Positions 1 to 11,361 are shown, counted from the first letter of the stretch. The stretch: 64,000 bases of DNA from Roseospirillum parvum (GCF_900100455.1 NZ_FNCV01000001.1:289093-353092); one strand, 5' to 3'. The notes: generated by a model not told the origin, from the letters alone. Made by a program: numbers and translations.

Positions 1-1791
1 CCACGAGTCGGCGCGCCCCGGAGTGGTCAGGTAGCCGCCCTGGCCGTCGCCCAGGGCGATCACCCGGCCTTGCGGGCCGATCAGCAGGTCGGGCGGCGGG
101 CCCAGCCAGGGGGCGGCCAGCGCGCCGGCCAGCAGGGGCAGGCCGAGCCAGCGCCGGCGGCCGCGCACCAGGCACAGCAGCAGCCCTCCGGCGACGGCGG
201 CGAGCAGGCCCCAGGCCGGCACGTCCGGCACCCGGGCGGCGGCCCCGGGCAGCCCGGCCACCCAGCGGGCGGCGGCCATCATCACTTCCAGCCCCAGGCC
301 CATGGGGACCAGCGCCAGATGCTCCAGCCCGAGCGGCATCAAGAGCAGGGCGAGCAGGCCGAAAGGCATCACCCACAGCCCCATCCACGGCACGGCGAGC
401 AGGTTGCCGAGCAGCCCATAGGCGGCCAGACGGTTGAAATGAAAGGCCGCGAAAGGCGCGGTGGCAGCCCCGGCGACGAGCGTGGTCAGGGCCACCCCGG
501 CGATATACAGCGCCAGATGCCGGGGCCACGTCGGGCGCTCGCCGAGAACCCGCTGGCGCAGCGGTCGGGCGGCGCCCTCGTAGACCGCGACCAGGGCGGT
601 GACGGCGGCGAACGACATCTGGAAGGCCGGGCTGACCAGGGCTTCCGGCTGGACCAGCAGGATCAGCCCGGCGGCCCAGGCCACCCCGTTCAGCGACAGG
701 GCGGTGCGGTCGGCCAATACCGCGCCCAGCACCAGGGCGATCATGACAAAGGCCCGCTGGGCGCTGATCGGCGCCCCGGCCAGCAACAGGTAGAGGCCGG
801 CCACCAACAGGGCGGCGGCGGCGGTGGGCTTTTTCAGGTCGAGCCGCCCGGCCAGCGCCGGCACCGCCGCCAGCCCGCGGCGCAGGGCGACGAAGGCGAG
901 GCCGGCGACCAGGGTCATGTGCAGGCCGGAGATGGCCAGCAGGTGGGCCACCCCGGCGTCGCGGAAGGCCTGCCAGGTGGCCTCGTCGACGCCGCCCCGG
1001 TGGCCGGTCAGCAGGGCCACCGCCACCGCTCCCGGCTGGTCGTCCAGGCGGGGAAACAGCGCTGCCTCGGGCAGGGCCCGGGCGATGCGCCGGGCCACCG
1101 TCTGGCGCAGATCGGCCAGGGTCAGGGCGAGGGCGGCGCCGACTCCCGGCGGCTCGGTCAGTGGCAACAGGCGCCACGGGCCGACCGCGTAGCCCACCCC
1201 GCCCAGACCCTGGAACCAGGCCCGGCGCGGGAAGTCGAAGCCGCCCGGGGCGGCCGGCGGCGGCGGCGGCAGGACCACGGCATCCAGCTCGATGCGCCGG
1301 CCCGGCTCGGGGGGCGACCCGGCCACGGTCAGGCGCAGGCGGCGCGGCGTCGCCTCGGGGTCGAGGTCGGGCAGGCTGAGGCGGTCCAGGGTCACCCGGT
1401 GGCGCGCCCCCTTGGGCTCCACGTCGACCACCCGCCCGGCCACCGGCAGCGGCCCCAGGCGCTGGTCGATCACCGGCGCCGCGACCCAGGCCGAGCGCAC
1501 CGTGCCGGCGCCCAGGCCGAGCACCGCCGCCAGCAGCAGCAGGGCGGCGACCGGCAGTCCGCCGCCCAGCCGGCGGCCCGTGGTGAGGGCCAGCCCGGCC
1601 AGGACCATCGCCCCGGCCAACAGCCCCAGGCACAGGCCGGCCGAGGGTTCGCGCGGCAGGGCGAAGTACAGCCCCACCCCGGCGCCCAGGGCAACCGGCA
1701 GCCACAGGCCCCAGCGGGGCGGCGGGCTGGCCCGCCGCAGGCCCCAGCGGGGCGGCGGGCTGGCCCGCCCGGCCGGTGTGGTGCGGCCCAT
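1..1791 (-). CDS. comEC: ComEC/Rec2 family DNA-uptake channel, 5' part (gene continues beyond the window edge)
   Basis: Minus-strand frame open from an ATG at 1791 to the window edge, giving 597 codons without a stop. ComEC proteins form the inner-membrane channel for single-stranded DNA in natural transformation. The start reads [16 protein letters not shown], followed by alternating hydrophobic segments ([19 protein letters not shown], then [12 protein letters not shown] and [19 protein letters not shown]) and the [13 protein letters not shown] stretch typical of the extracellular OB-like domain of alphaproteobacterial members. At the window edge the frame reads [22 protein letters not shown], matching the C-terminal metallo-hydrolase-like part, so only the extreme C-terminus is missing. 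It is transcribed divergently from gltX. Near the N-terminus an 11-codon segment is tandemly duplicated in frame. ATG 1791 is the farthest plausible start and a downstream start is possible. Confidence 0.85.
   Translation of the reverse strand, partial: MGRTTPAGRASPPPRWGLRRASPPPRWGLWLPVALGAGVGLYFALPREPSAGLCLGLLAGAMVLAGLALTTGRRLGGGLPVAALLLLAAVLGLGAGTVRSAWVAAPVIDQRLGPLPVAGRVVDVEPKGARHRVTLDRLSLPDLDPEATPRRLRLTVAGSPPEPGRRIELDAVVLPPPPPAAPGGFDFPRRAWFQGLGGVGYAVGPWRLLPLTEPPGVGAALALTLADLRQTVARRIARALPEAALFPRLDDQPGAVAVALLTGHRGGVDEATWQAFRDAGVAHLLAISGLHMTLVAGLAFVALRRGLAAVPALAGRLDLKKPTAAAALLVAGLYLLLAGAPISAQRAFVMIALVLGAVLADRTALSLNGVAWAAGLILLVQPEALVSPAFQMSFAAVTALVAVYEGAARPLRQRVLGERPTWPRHLALYIAGVALTTLVAGAATAPFAAFHFNRLAAYGLLGNLLAVPWMGLWVMPFGLLALLLMPLGLEHLALVPMGLGLEVMMAAARWVAGLPGAAARVPDVPAWGLLAAVAGGLLLCLVRGRRRWLGLPLLAGALAAPWLGPPPDLLIGPQGRVIALGDGQGGYLTTPGRADSW
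1705..1769. repeat. 33-nt tandem duplication, in frame within comEC
   Basis: Two near-identical copies lie at 1705-1736 and 1738-1769, with a period of 33 nt. Read on the minus strand they encode ASPPPRWG twice, separated by LRR, in the proline-rich N-terminal tail before the first membrane segment. Because 33 is divisible by three the reading frame is kept. Confidence 0.85.
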
Positions 1792-1825
1792 GGTGATCCC
1801 GTCTCCCGGTCCCGAAACGCCTGTC

Positions 1826-1855
1826 TTGCTGCACTGCGGTGCGGTTTGTGCTACA
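1826..1855 (+). promoter_or_regulatory. Candidate sigma-70 promoter for gltX
   Basis: A -35-like TTGCTG at 1826-1831 and a -10-like GCTACA at 1850-1855 are separated by 18 nt in the 201-nt comEC/gltX divergent spacer. The octamer GCTACACG is repeated 16 nt downstream. The start would give a leader of about 130 nt. This is inferred from spacing and hexamer similarity only. Confidence 0.35.
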
Positions 1856-1992
1856 CGAGAGCATGCTACACGCGGTGTGCGGCGGCGCAATCCACTCCCC
1901 GATGCGCCGGCCCACGTTCCGCCCGTTGCCCGTCCGTTGCCCGCCGTCGCCCGCGCGACGGCGTGTCGTTCCCTGTCCGCTTCAGGAAAAAG

Positions 1993-3399
1993 ATGACCGT
2001 CACCACCCGTTTCGCGCCTTCGCCGACCGGCTTCCTCCACATCGGAGGGGCCCGCACCGCCCTGTTCAACTGGCTGTTCGCCCGCCACCACGGCGGCCGT
2101 TTCCTGTTGCGCATCGAGGACACCGACCGCCAGCGCTCGACCCCGGAAGCGGTGGCCGCCATCTTCGACGGCCTGTCCTGGCTCGGTCTCGAGGCCGACG
2201 CGGAGCCGGTCTTCCAGTCGGCCCGCGCCGCCCGCCATGCCGAGGTGGTGGCGGACCTGCTGGCCCAGGGGCGGGCCTACCGCTGCTACGCCAGCGCCGA
2301 GGAGCTGGCCGAGATGCGCGCCGCCCAGCGCGCCGCCGGCCAGCCGCAGCGCTATGACGGCCGCTGGCGCGACCGCGACCCGGCCGAGGCGCCGCAAGGG
2401 GTCGCCCCGGCGATCCGCCTGAAAGCCCCCCAGGAGGGCGAGACGGTGATCGAGGACGCCGTGCAGGGCCGGGTGACGGTGGCCAACAGCCAGCTCGACG
2501 ACATGGTGCTTTTGCGCTCCGACGGCTCGCCCACCTACATGCTGTCGGTGGTGGTCGACGACCACGACATGGCGATCAGCCACGTCATCCGGGGCGACGA
2601 CCACCTGACCAACGCCTTCCGCCAGACCCAGCTCTATCGCGCCCTGGGCTGGGAGCCGCCGGTGTTCGGCCACATCCCGCTGATCCACGGCCCGGACGGG
2701 GCCAAGCTGTCGAAGCGCCACGGGGCGCTGGGGGCCGAGGCCTACCGCGACATGGGCTTTCTGCCCGAGGCCATGCGCAACTATCTGGCCCGCCTGGGCT
2801 GGGCCCACGGCGACGACGAGATGTTCACCACCGAGCAGGCCATCCAGTGGTTCGACCTGCCCGGGGTGGGGCGCTCGCCGGCCCGCTTCGACATGGCCAA
2901 GCTGACCGACCTCAACGCCAAGTACCTGCGCCAGGGCGATGATGCGCGCCTCGCCGGGCTGGTCGCCGAGCGGCTGGCCGGCGAGGGGCTGACGGTGGAT
3001 GACCCCGGGCGGGCCCTGCTGGAAGCGGCCATGCCGGGCCTCAAGACCCGGGCCCGCACCCTGGTCGAGTTGGCCGACAGCGCGCGCTTCTACCTGCTGC
3101 CCCGGCCCTTGGCCCTGGACGACAAGGCGGCCCGTCAGATCGAGGGCGAAGGGCGGGAAACCCTGGCCGCCCTCTTGTCCCGCCTGACCGACACCCCTAC
3201 CTGGGAACGGGAAGCGCTGGAGGCGCTCACCCGATCCTTCGCCGAAGAGCAGGGTTTGAAGCTGGGCAAGGCCGCCCAGCCCCTGCGCGCCGCCCTTTCC
3301 GGCAGCACCGTCTCGCCCCCTGTCTTCGAGGTGTTGGAGTTGCTCGGCCGGGCGGAAAGCCTGGGCCGCCTCGCCGACGCCCTGGAGCCGTCCGCCTGA
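1993..3399 (+). CDS. gltX: Glutamate--tRNA ligase
   Basis: Charges tRNA-Glu (and possibly tRNA-Gln, as in many alphaproteobacteria) with glutamate in the cytoplasm. The 468-residue product has the normal class I length. It carries the HIGH-type signature as HIGG at residues 16-19 inside [17 protein letters not shown], the IEDTDRQRS segment, and the KMSKS-type loop as KLSKR at 238-242. The C-terminal half is the anticodon-binding helical domain. The frame is open far upstream, but the protein homology begins at [16 protein letters not shown] 1993 has an AGGAAAAAG ribosome binding site just upstream. gltA follows 68 nt downstream on the same strand. Confidence 0.96.
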   Translation: MTVTTRFAPSPTGFLHIGGARTALFNWLFARHHGGRFLLRIEDTDRQRSTPEAVAAIFDGLSWLGLEADAEPVFQSARAARHAEVVADLLAQGRAYRCYASAEELAEMRAAQRAAGQPQRYDGRWRDRDPAEAPQGVAPAIRLKAPQEGETVIEDAVQGRVTVANSQLDDMVLLRSDGSPTYMLSVVVDDHDMAISHVIRGDDHLTNAFRQTQLYRALGWEPPVFGHIPLIHGPDGAKLSKRHGALGAEAYRDMGFLPEAMRNYLARLGWAHGDDEMFTTEQAIQWFDLPGVGRSPARFDMAKLTDLNAKYLRQGDDARLAGLVAERLAGEGLTVDDPGRALLEAAMPGLKTRARTLVELADSARFYLLPRPLALDDKAARQIEGEGRETLAALLSRLTDTPTWEREALEALTRSFAEEQGLKLGKAAQPLRAALSGSTVSPPVFEVLELLGRAESLGRLADALEPSA

Positions 3400-3467
3400 A
3401 TCCGCCCCGCTGGCGCCCGGTCCGGCGCGCCAGGCCCTGAACGAACAGCAAAAAGGGACCGCAACCC

Positions 3468-4775
<1,308 letters not shown>

Positions 4776-4831
4776 CGGCGGACCACCCGCCTGACACTCG
4801 GCAACCGCCGACTTTCCGCCGCCAACTTCCG

Positions 4832-4865
4832 CCCCCTGGAGCGCCCGCCGTTCCAGGGGGTTTTT
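4832..4865 (+). terminator. Intrinsic terminator of gltA
   Basis: A perfect 9-bp inverted repeat CCCCCTGGA (4832-4840) / TCCAGGGGG (4852-4860) with an 11-nt loop is followed at once by TTTTT. It lies 57 nt after the gltA stop codon. Confidence 0.85.
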
Positions 4866-4904
4866 GCTTGCCGCCTCGGTCCCGGCGCGGCCAATCGGCG
4901 GACA

Positions 4905-4937
4905 ACAAAAAACGCCCCGGCCGGGCGGCGGGGGCGT
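4905..4937 (-). terminator. Intrinsic terminator of the tRNA-Phe transcript
   Basis: On the minus strand ACGCCCC (4937-4931) pairs with GGGGCGT (4918-4912) and is followed by a run of six T (4912-4907). It lies 63 nt beyond the 3' end of the tRNA gene and faces the gltA terminator. A second perfect 8-bp hairpin without a T run, at 4969-4987, lies between it and the tRNA and may help 3' processing. Confidence 0.75.
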
Positions 4938-4999
4938 CTGGGTGGTGGCGGCCACCGGTTTCCTTGATCGAGAAAGGCGCTTTCTCGGGGAAGGAAAGG

Positions 5000-5075
<76 letters not shown>

Positions 5076-5136
5076 ACGGCCGGGGCGGACCATCAGGTTC
5101 CGGCTGGAACCCGCCGCCCGTCCCGGCGAGACGGGG

Positions 5137-5165
5137 TGTATAGAAAAAATCGGCCGGCCTGTCCA
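5137..5165 (-). promoter_or_regulatory. Sigma-70 promoter of tRNA-Phe
   Basis: On the minus strand TGGACA (5165-5160) and TATACA (5142-5137) are separated by exactly 17 nt, each close to the consensus. Transcription would start near 5130, giving a 5' leader of about 55 nt before the tRNA. An AT run occupies the spacer, unusual in this GC-rich sequence. Confidence 0.7.
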
Positions 5166-5209
5166 GCGTGTTGTGACAACTTGGTGGGGCCGCCCTCCGC
5201 GCGGCTGCG

Positions 5210-5233
5210 TTGGTGGTGCCCTTGGTGGTGCCC
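5210..5233. repeat. 12-nt tandem duplication behind the copper-chaperone-like gene
   Basis: TTGGTGGTGCCC occurs twice head to tail (5210-5221, 5222-5233), beginning 11 nt after the stop codon of the minus-strand gene at 5245-5457. It is one of several short duplications placed at 3' ends of genes in this window. Confidence 0.85.
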
Positions 5234-5244
5234 TTGGCGGCGTC

Positions 5245-5457
5245 TCAGGCGGCGCCGCCGAAGGCGAAGCCGGCGGTTTCCACCGCTTCCTCGACCTTGG
5301 CCGACAGCTCGGCCGGGGCCAGCTCGGCGTCCACCGTCACCCGGCCGCTGTCCACGTCAACGCTGACCTGGGCCCCGGGGACGGCCTCGCGCACCGCCTG
5401 CTCGACGCTGACGGCGCAGCCGCCGCACTTCATGCCGGCCACGTGATAGGTGCTCAT
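5245..5457 (-). CDS. Heavy-metal-associated (HMA) domain protein, copper-chaperone-like
   Basis: A 70-residue single-domain protein of the CopZ/Atx1 type. The metal-binding loop GMKCGGCA places the CXXC cysteines at 11 and 14. The remainder follows the beta-alpha-beta-beta-alpha-beta pattern (VSVEQAVREAVPGAQVSVDVDSGRVTVDAEL). Such proteins bind Cu(I) and pass it to P-type ATPases or regulators in the cytoplasm. No copper ATPase or CueR-like regulator is next to it here, so its partner must lie elsewhere. It ends in FAFGGAA and is followed by a short tandem duplication. The metal assignment is by family, not proven by sequence. Confidence 0.88.
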   Translation of the reverse strand: MSTYHVAGMKCGGCAVSVEQAVREAVPGAQVSVDVDSGRVTVDAELAPAELSAKVEEAVETAGFAFGGAA

Positions 5458-5471
5458 GGGCGGGTCCCTTT

Positions 5472-5503
5472 CGGCTTGGTTCAGGGTCTGGTTGGTTCAG
5501 GGT
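5472..5503. repeat. 16-nt tandem duplication spanning the stop codon of the deacetylase gene
   Basis: Two 16-nt units (5472-5487 and 5488-5503) each end in GGTTCAGGGT on the plus strand. On the minus strand both read ACCCTGAACCAA.... In the first copy the frame passes through CCT GAA, while in the second copy the shifted phase exposes the TGA that ends the protein. The duplication therefore determines the C-terminus. Confidence 0.85.
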
Positions 5504-6716
5504 TTGGGGGCGTGGCGGCCAGTTCCGGCGCGTTGGCCGGCAGGCCGTAGCGGGCCACGATGGCGCTGATGGGAACCAGTTGCAACCCCTTGCCGGGCAG
5601 GCTGTCGATCCACGGGGCCAACTCGGCGATGGTGTCGTCGCGCGGGTGCCCGATGGCCACCGCGTAGCCGTGGGCGTGGGCGATGCGCGCCAGGTGGGCC
5701 AGTTGCCGGCGCACCACGTCGCGGCCGGCGCGGTGGTCCAGGAAGACGTCGCGCACCGCCAGCGGCAGGCCCAGGTGGCGCGCCTGCTCGCCGGCCACGC
5801 TGTCGGCGGTGGTCCGCGAATCGAGCCACAGCAGGCCGCGCCGCCGGACCTCGCTGAGCACCACGCGCATGGGATCGGCCTGGGCGGTGAAGCGGCTGCC
5901 CATGTGGTTGTTCAGGCCGACGAAGCCCGGGAAGCTGGCCAATGCCCGGGTCAGGGCGTCGGAGATGGCCAGCGGGTCCATGTCCACGGTCAGGGCGCCG
6001 GGGCCGGGATCGATGGCCGGGTTGGTCGGCTGCATGGGCAGGTGGATCATCAACTCGTGGCCGGCCCGGCGGGCCGCCGCGGTCTGCGCCGGCAGGTCCT
6101 CTGCATAGGACAGGAAGGAGGTGGTCAGCGGCCCGGGCAGGGCGATCACCCGGTCGGTGCGGCGCCGGTCGAGGCCCATGTCGTCGATCACCACGGCCAC
6201 CATGTCGCGCCCCGGGTCGGCCACCACCGGCACCGCGTTGAGGCGCCAGGGCGGGGTCGGCGCGCCATCCGGGTCGGCGGCCTCGGGCGGCGCCGGGAGC
6301 GGCGTCGGCGGCAGCAGGCGGGCCACCGAGGGCGGCTCGGCGGAGGGCTGCGGAGGCCGCGCGAGGGGCGGCACGATGCCCTCCGGCGTGGTGGTGTCGC
6401 CGGTCGGCGGGGCGTCGAGGATCGAGGGCGGGACGCGGTCGCCGGTCGGCCCTTCCGGGGCCTGGCTGAAGTCCTCGTAAATCGGCCAGGCGGTGGTCGA
6501 GCGGTGGCTGAGGCGCGGCGGCGGCGGCTCCGTGGGCGCCGAGTGGGCGACCGGCCGGGGCGGCGGCTCGGACAGCATCAGGTCGAGCCCGACGCCCAGC
6601 AGCACCCCCAGCCCGAGCAGCCCGACCCCACCCAGCGCCGCGCCGGTGGCCAGCGCCGTCCGGCGGTGGCACCGGGCCCAGTCGGCGAGCAGGATCAGCC
6701 ATCCGTTGCCGGTCAT
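5481..6716 (-). CDS. Divergent polysaccharide deacetylase (YibQ family)
   Basis: A 411-residue protein with a short cytoplasmic tail, one membrane segment (about residues 23-45) and a proline-rich linker of some 110 residues. A C-terminal NodB-fold domain begins at [12 protein letters not shown]. Family hallmarks are DDMG, the [11 protein letters not shown] strand, [11 protein letters not shown] and [11 protein letters not shown]. The domain would lie in the periplasm, anchored by the N-terminal helix. The function is not firmly established; family members sit near cell-envelope genes and are presumed to act on glycans. The last residues are set by a 16-nt duplication at the stop codon. It is transcribed away from trpG. 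Confidence 0.85.
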   Translation of the reverse strand: MTGNGWLILLADWARCHRRTALATGAALGGVGLLGLGVLLGVGLDLMLSEPPPRPVAHSAPTEPPPPRLSHRSTTAWPIYEDFSQAPEGPTGDRVPPSILDAPPTGDTTTPEGIVPPLARPPQPSAEPPSVARLLPPTPLPAPPEAADPDGAPTPPWRLNAVPVVADPGRDMVAVVIDDMGLDRRRTDRVIALPGPLTTSFLSYAEDLPAQTAAARRAGHELMIHLPMQPTNPAIDPGPGALTVDMDPLAISDALTRALASFPGFVGLNNHMGSRFTAQADPMRVVLSEVRRRGLLWLDSRTTADSVAGEQARHLGLPLAVRDVFLDHRAGRDVVRRQLAHLARIAHAHGYAVAIGHPRDDTIAELAPWIDSLPGKGLQLVPISAIVARYGLPANAPELAATPPNPEPTRP

Positions 6717-6780
6717 CGTCGGTCCATGCGCAAGGCGGGGTGGGGGGAGGTCCCACCCGGACTATAGGTCATTCCCCGGG

Positions 6781-6870
6781 CGCCGGGCCAGTCCCGGCAC
6801 GGGCGTTGGGCGCCGGGCCAGTCCCGGTACCTTCATTGGACGCCGGGCAAAGCCCGGCGGGGGCGGCTGC
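6781..6870. repeat. Three tandem 30-nt units, each with a hairpin, upstream of trpG
   Basis: Units begin at 6781, 6811 and 6841 with CGCCGGGCCAGTCCCGG (third copy CGCCGGGCAAAGCCCGG). Each can fold as CCGGG-loop-CCCGG, and the third has compensating changes that keep pairing (GCCGGGC/GCCCGGC). They fill most of the spacer between the deacetylase and trpG genes, just before the candidate trpG promoter. Role unknown. Confidence 0.8.
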
Positions 6871-6871
6871 C

Positions 6872-6900
6872 TTGACGGGGGTCCCGGGCGGCGGCATTGT
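6872..6900 (+). promoter_or_regulatory. Candidate promoter of the trpGDC-moaC operon
   Basis: TTGACG at 6872-6877, a 17-nt spacer and CATTGT at 6895-6900 lie directly after the 30-nt repeats and 35 nt before the trpG ATG. The -35 is good and the -10 weak. No leader peptide rich in Trp codons is visible between here and trpG, so classical attenuation is not supported. Confidence 0.4.
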
Positions 6901-6934
6901 GCCGTATTCCATCCGGGGGAGAGCGGGCCAGCCG

Positions 6935-7528
6935 ATGTTCCTGCTGATCGACAACTACGACAGCTTCACCTACAACCTGTGGCACTATCTGGGCGAATTG
7001 GGGGCAAAGGTCGAGGTGCGCCGCAACGACGCCCTGACCCCGGCCGAGGCGCTGGCCCTGAAGCCGCAAGGCATCATCCTGTCGCCCGGCCCGTGCGACC
7101 CCGACCGGGCCGGCATCTGCCTGGAGCTGATTGCCGCCAGCGCCGGCACGGTGCCGCTGTTCGGGGTCTGCCTGGGCCATCAGGCCATCGGCCAGGCCTT
7201 CGGCGGTCAGGTGGTGCGCGCGCCCGAGCCATTGCACGGCAAGACCAGCCCCATCCACCACCACGGCAGGGGAGTGTTCGCCGGCCTGCCCAGCCCGCTG
7301 ACCGCCACCCGCTACCATTCCCTGCTGGTCGACCGCGCCAGCCTGCCCGACTGCCTGGAGGTCAGCGCCGAAAGCGCCGACGGGCTGATCATGGGGCTGG
7401 CCCACCGCGAGCTGCCACTGTGGGGCGTGCAGTTCCACCCGGAAAGCATCGCCAGCCAGCACGGCCACGAGTTGCTGGCCAACTTCCTGCGTCTGGCCGG
7501 CCATCAGCCGCTGGCCCGGTCGGCCTGA
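6935..7528 (+). CDS. trpG: Anthranilate synthase component II (glutamine amidotransferase)
   Basis: Supplies ammonia from glutamine to TrpE for anthranilate formation in tryptophan synthesis; in some bacteria the same protein also serves PabB. At 197 residues it is a standard class I amidotransferase domain. The nucleophile is Cys79 in FGVCLGHQ, with His168 and Glu170 in QFHPES completing the triad, and the N-terminal [10 protein letters not shown] is diagnostic. The frame is open further upstream, but homology starts at [10 protein letters not shown] and a GGGGGAGAG stretch precedes this ATG. trpD follows after 36 nt. trpE is not in the window. Confidence 0.95.
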   Translation: MFLLIDNYDSFTYNLWHYLGELGAKVEVRRNDALTPAEALALKPQGIILSPGPCDPDRAGICLELIAASAGTVPLFGVCLGHQAIGQAFGGQVVRAPEPLHGKTSPIHHHGRGVFAGLPSPLTATRYHSLLVDRASLPDCLEVSAESADGLIMGLAHRELPLWGVQFHPESIASQHGHELLANFLRLAGHQPLARSA

Positions 7529-7564
7529 GCCGGCCCCCATCCCCGACCCGGAGCCCGCCCCGCG

Positions 7565-8592
<1,028 letters not shown>

Positions 8593-8593
<1 letters not shown>

Positions 8594-9417
8594 TGACCGA
8601 CGTTCTGCAGCGCATCTGCGCCACCACCGCCGAGGAGGTGGCGCAACGCAAAAAGACCTGCCCGGCGGCCGAGCTCGAGGCCGCCATCGCCGCCGCCGCG
8701 CCGCCCCGGGGGTTCGCCCGGGCGCTGGCCGCCAAGGTCGAGGCAGGCGGCTACGGGCTGATCGCCGAGATCAAGCAGGCCTCGCCCTCGGCCGGCCTGA
8801 TCCGCCCCGACTTCAATCCGGCCGAGCTGGCCAAAAGCTATGCCGCCGGCGGCGCCGCCTGCCTGTCGGTGCTCACCGAGGGGCCGAACTTCCAGGGCCA
8901 TCCGGACCATCTGCGGGCGGCCCGGGCGGCGGTCGATCTGCCGGTGCTGCGCAAGGACTTCATGGTCGACCCCTGGCAGATCGGCGAGGCGCGGGCCATG
9001 GGGGCCGATGCGATCCTGCTCATCCTGGCGGCGCTCGACGACACCCTGGCCGCCGAGATGGAGGCCGCGGCCTTTGATCTGGGCATGGATGTGCTGGCCG
9101 AGGTGCACGATCTGGGCGAGCTGGAGCGCGCCCTGAGCGTGCTGAAGACACCGCTGATCGGCATCAACAACCGCAACCTGAAGACCCTCAAGACCGACCT
9201 TGCGGTGACCGAGGCGCTGGCCCCGCTGGTCCCGGCGGAGCGCGATCTGGTCGCCGAAAGCGGCCTTCACGCGCCGGCCGATCTGGCCCGCATGGCGGCG
9301 GTCGGGGCGCGCCGCTTCCTGATCGGCGAAAGCCTGATGCGCCAGCCCGATCCCGGCGCGGCGGCCGGCGCCCTGCTCGCCGAGCCGCTGCCGGAAGGCG
9401 CCGCCGGGGGCCTCTAG
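8593..9417 (+). CDS. trpC: Indole-3-glycerol phosphate synthase
   Basis: Closes the indole ring from carboxyphenylamino-deoxyribulose phosphate. It is a 274-residue TIM barrel. Recognisable strands are [14 protein letters not shown] (catalytic Lys), [25 protein letters not shown] (catalytic Lys), [14 protein letters not shown] and [13 protein letters not shown]. The protein is not fused to TrpF. The start overlaps the trpD stop (TGATG). The stop TAG is followed immediately by the GTG start of moaC. Confidence 0.96.
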
Positions 9418-9903
9418 GTGGGCGGCCTGACCCACTTCGACGGCGACGGCGCGGCCCACATGGTCGATGTGGGCGACAAGCCCGAGACCGAGCGCCGGGC
9501 GGTGGCCGAGGGGCGGATCTTCATGACCGCCGAGACCCTGGCCCTGATCCGCGCCGGCACGGCGAAAAAGGGCGACGTGACCGGGGTCGCCCGGCTGGCC
9601 GGCATCATGGCCGCCAAGCGCACCGCCGACCTCATCCCGTTGTGCCATCCCCTGGCCCTGACCCGGGTGGCGGTGGACCTCGTGCCCGAGGACGATCCGC
9701 CGGCCCTGTGCATCACCGCCACCTGCGCGCTGCGTGGCCGCACCGGGGTGGAGATGGAGGCCTTGACCGCGGTCTCGGTGGCGGCGCTGACGGTCTACGA
9801 CATGGTCAAGGCGGTCGACCCGGCGATGGTCATCGGCGACATCCGGCTGGTCGCCAAAAACGGCGGCCGGCGTGCGGTGGGGACTCCCGACCGGGCGGGG
9901 TGA
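9418..9903 (+). CDS. moaC: Cyclic pyranopterin monophosphate synthase
   Basis: Converts the MoaA product into cyclic pyranopterin monophosphate, the first stable intermediate of molybdenum cofactor synthesis. The 161-residue product starts with GTG directly after the trpC stop, so it is a translationally coupled fourth cistron of the trp operon. Conserved parts are [27 protein letters not shown] and [24 protein letters not shown], with Asp128 and Lys131 at the catalytic positions. The residue between them and Met129 is Val130, where many homologues have Cys. Molybdenum cofactor is also needed by the MsrP encoded at 46031. Confidence 0.95.
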   Translation: MGGLTHFDGDGAAHMVDVGDKPETERRAVAEGRIFMTAETLALIRAGTAKKGDVTGVARLAGIMAAKRTADLIPLCHPLALTRVAVDLVPEDDPPALCITATCALRGRTGVEMEALTAVSVAALTVYDMVKAVDPAMVIGDIRLVAKNGGRRAVGTPDRAG

Positions 9904-9941
9904 GCCTTGGCGGCCGACTCGGTGGCGGCGCCGATTCGGCC

Positions 9942-9970
9942 TTGACCTGTTCTCCGAACCAAAGTAGAAC
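9942..9970 (+). promoter_or_regulatory. lexA promoter, overlapped by an SOS box
   Basis: TTGACC at 9942-9947 and TAGAAC at 9965-9970 are spaced by 17 nt. The alphaproteobacterial LexA-binding motif GAAC-N7-GAAC lies at 9956-9970, covering the second half of the spacer and the -10. LexA would therefore block RNA polymerase on its own promoter, the usual SOS autoregulation. Confidence 0.8.
9956..9970 (+). promoter_or_regulatory. LexA operator (SOS box, GAAC-N7-GAAC)
   Basis: GAAC at 9956-9959 and GAAC at 9967-9970 are separated by exactly seven bases. This matches the direct-repeat operator known for alphaproteobacterial LexA (not the CTG-N10-CAG of gamma-proteobacteria). It lies 33 nt before the lexA ATG. 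Confidence 0.85.
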
Positions 9971-10003
9971 AAGTGAATTGTCCCCGCCGCGAGGAATTGC
10001 CCG

Positions 10004-10840
10004 ATGCTTACCCGGAAGCAGTACGAACTGCTGAGGTTTATCGATCAAAAATTGCGGGAAACCGGGGTCTCGCCGTCGTTCGACGAGATGAAGGCGGCGC
10101 TCGACCTGAAGTCCAAGTCGGGCATCCATCGGCTGATCACCGGGCTGGAGGAACGCGGCTTCATCCGCCGCCTGCCGCACCGGGCGCGCGCCCTGGAAGT
10201 GCTGCGCCTGCCCGAGAACCTGGACGCCAGCGACCTGCCGCCGCGCTCCCGCCGGCTGACCCGCATCGAGCAGGAAGAGTTGGGCCGGGCCCAACCGGGG
10301 CGAACCCAACCGGGGCGGGCCAACACGCCGCCGGCCAACGGCGACGGGTTCACGCCGGATGAACGGCGCACCGCCCTGCATCTGGTCTCCGGCGGGCGAA
10401 CCGGCGGGGCCGGCCACATCGTCGGCGCCGACACGCCGGCCGGGGTCAGCGTCAACGACGTGGTTCACCTGCCGCTGTATGGCAAGATCGCCGCCGGCAC
10501 CCCGATCGAGGCCTTGCGCGACGAAAGCGACCGCGTCGACGTGCCGGCCGCCCTGGTCCTCAAGGGCGAGCACTACGCCCTGACCGTGGACGGCGATTCG
10601 ATGATCGAGGCGGGGATCCTCGACGGCGACACGGTGATCATCCGGCGCTGCGACGATGCCGAGACGGGGACCATCGTGGTCGCCCTGGTCGACGACCACG
10701 AGGTGACCCTGAAGCGCTTGCGCAAGCGCGGCGACTCGCTGGCCCTCGAGCCCGCCAACAGCCGCCACGAAACCCGCATCTTCCCGCCCGACCGGGTGCG
10801 CGTGCAGGGCCGTCTGGTCGGCCTGATCCGCACCTACTGA
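10004..10840 (+). CDS. lexA: LexA repressor, with an extended linker
   Basis: SOS-response repressor and serine autoprotease activated by RecA filaments. Residues 1-70 form the winged-helix domain ([25 protein letters not shown]...SKSGIHRLI). The C-terminal protease has cleavage site Ala164-Gly165 in KIAAGTP, Ser199 in GDSMIEAG and Lys237 in EVTLKRLRK. At 278 residues it is 40-80 longer than typical LexA. The excess is a linker of about residues 75-145 containing a 15-nt tandem duplication that encodes [17 protein letters not shown] ribosome binding site precedes ATG 10004. The gene has its own SOS-controlled promoter, so it is not simply the last trp cistron. Confidence 0.95.
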   Translation: MLTRKQYELLRFIDQKLRETGVSPSFDEMKAALDLKSKSGIHRLITGLEERGFIRRLPHRARALEVLRLPENLDASDLPPRSRRLTRIEQEELGRAQPGRTQPGRANTPPANGDGFTPDERRTALHLVSGGRTGGAGHIVGADTPAGVSVNDVVHLPLYGKIAAGTPIEALRDESDRVDVPAALVLKGEHYALTVDGDSMIEAGILDGDTVIIRRCDDAETGTIVVALVDDHEVTLKRLRKRGDSLALEPANSRHETRIFPPDRVRVQGRLVGLIRTY

Positions 10841-10850
10841 GCCGCCGCGA

Positions 10851-10893
10851 CACTGGGCAGGCCGACACTGGGCAGGCCGACACTGGGCAGGCC
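10851..10893. repeat. 15-nt unit, three tandem copies, just after the lexA stop
   Basis: CACTGGGCAGGCCGA occurs at 10851-10865 and 10866-10880, and is truncated after 13 nt at 10881-10893. The array begins 11 nt after the lexA TGA. It is short, direct and close to the stop codon, like the duplications at six other gene ends in this window. Confidence 0.9.
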
Positions 10894-10968
10894 CGGGGCG
10901 GTGGCTTGGCAAAGGACCGCCGGCCGACGTGGGCTATCGGTCGGCGCGCCCCTTGGCCCTTGCCGCCC

Positions 10969-11066
10969 GACCCTTGCTGATCGACTCTTGCCAGCCGACT
11001 CTTGCCAGCCGACTCTTGCCAGCCGACTCTTGCCAGCCGACTCTTGCCAGCCGACCCTTGCCGCCT
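10969..11066. repeat. 14-nt minisatellite array (five perfect copies plus two diverged)
   Basis: GACTCTTGCCAGCC is repeated perfectly at 10983, 10997, 11011, 11025 and 11039. It is flanked by a diverged copy at each end (10969-10982 and 11053-11066). The period of 14 is not a multiple of three and there is no gene here, so this is a non-coding array, probably variable in copy number between strains. Confidence 0.95.
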
Positions 11067-11361
11067 GACCCGTTCCGCTTGGGTGACGCCGGCCGGCCAG
11101 CCGGGCCTATCGGGCGACCGGGGCGCGGGAGCCGGGGGGCGAGCCGACATGCCTCGGCATGAGGCGGCGCCGTTGCCCCGGAGGTGCGCCGAAGTTGCGC
11201 CGGATGATCGGCCCGACGGTGTGACAATGGCGCGCCGGTCTGTCCGCCGGGCGCCCCGGCGTGTCGCCGCCGGCGAAGGCCGAGGGCGGGCGCCGGCAGG
11301 GGGCGCGGACCTGGATGCGCCGAGTATTCCCCCCCTCCCGGCTCCTTGACGGCCGGCTTCC

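Larger units (their letters stand above)
10841..11361. other. 521-nt gene-free spacer between lexA and mobA, rich in tandem repeats
   Basis: No coding frame with recognisable protein content was found on either strand. Frames that run through it are made of repeats of the 14-nt array read out of phase. The spacer holds a 15-nt triplication behind lexA and a 14-nt array (listed separately). The remainder is unstructured GC-rich DNA between converging genes. Confidence 0.7.

Noticed and set aside
70-1992. A long plus-strand open frame running into gltX, apparently a 1100-residue protein
   Set aside because: Its first 640 residues are the antisense of comEC, with low-complexity G/Q/R/H composition. 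GltX homology begins exactly at ATG 1993.
3400-3467. Separate promoter and terminator between gltX and gltA
   Set aside because: A weak palindrome (GGCGCC...GGCGCGCC) is present, but neither a T run nor a convincing hexamer pair was found.
6861-6934. Tryptophan leader peptide and attenuator before trpG
   Set aside because: No short frame with consecutive TGG codons and no terminator with a T run lies between the promoter and trpG.
10969-11066. CRISPR array
   Set aside because: The 14-nt units are contiguous, with no spacers and no cas genes nearby.
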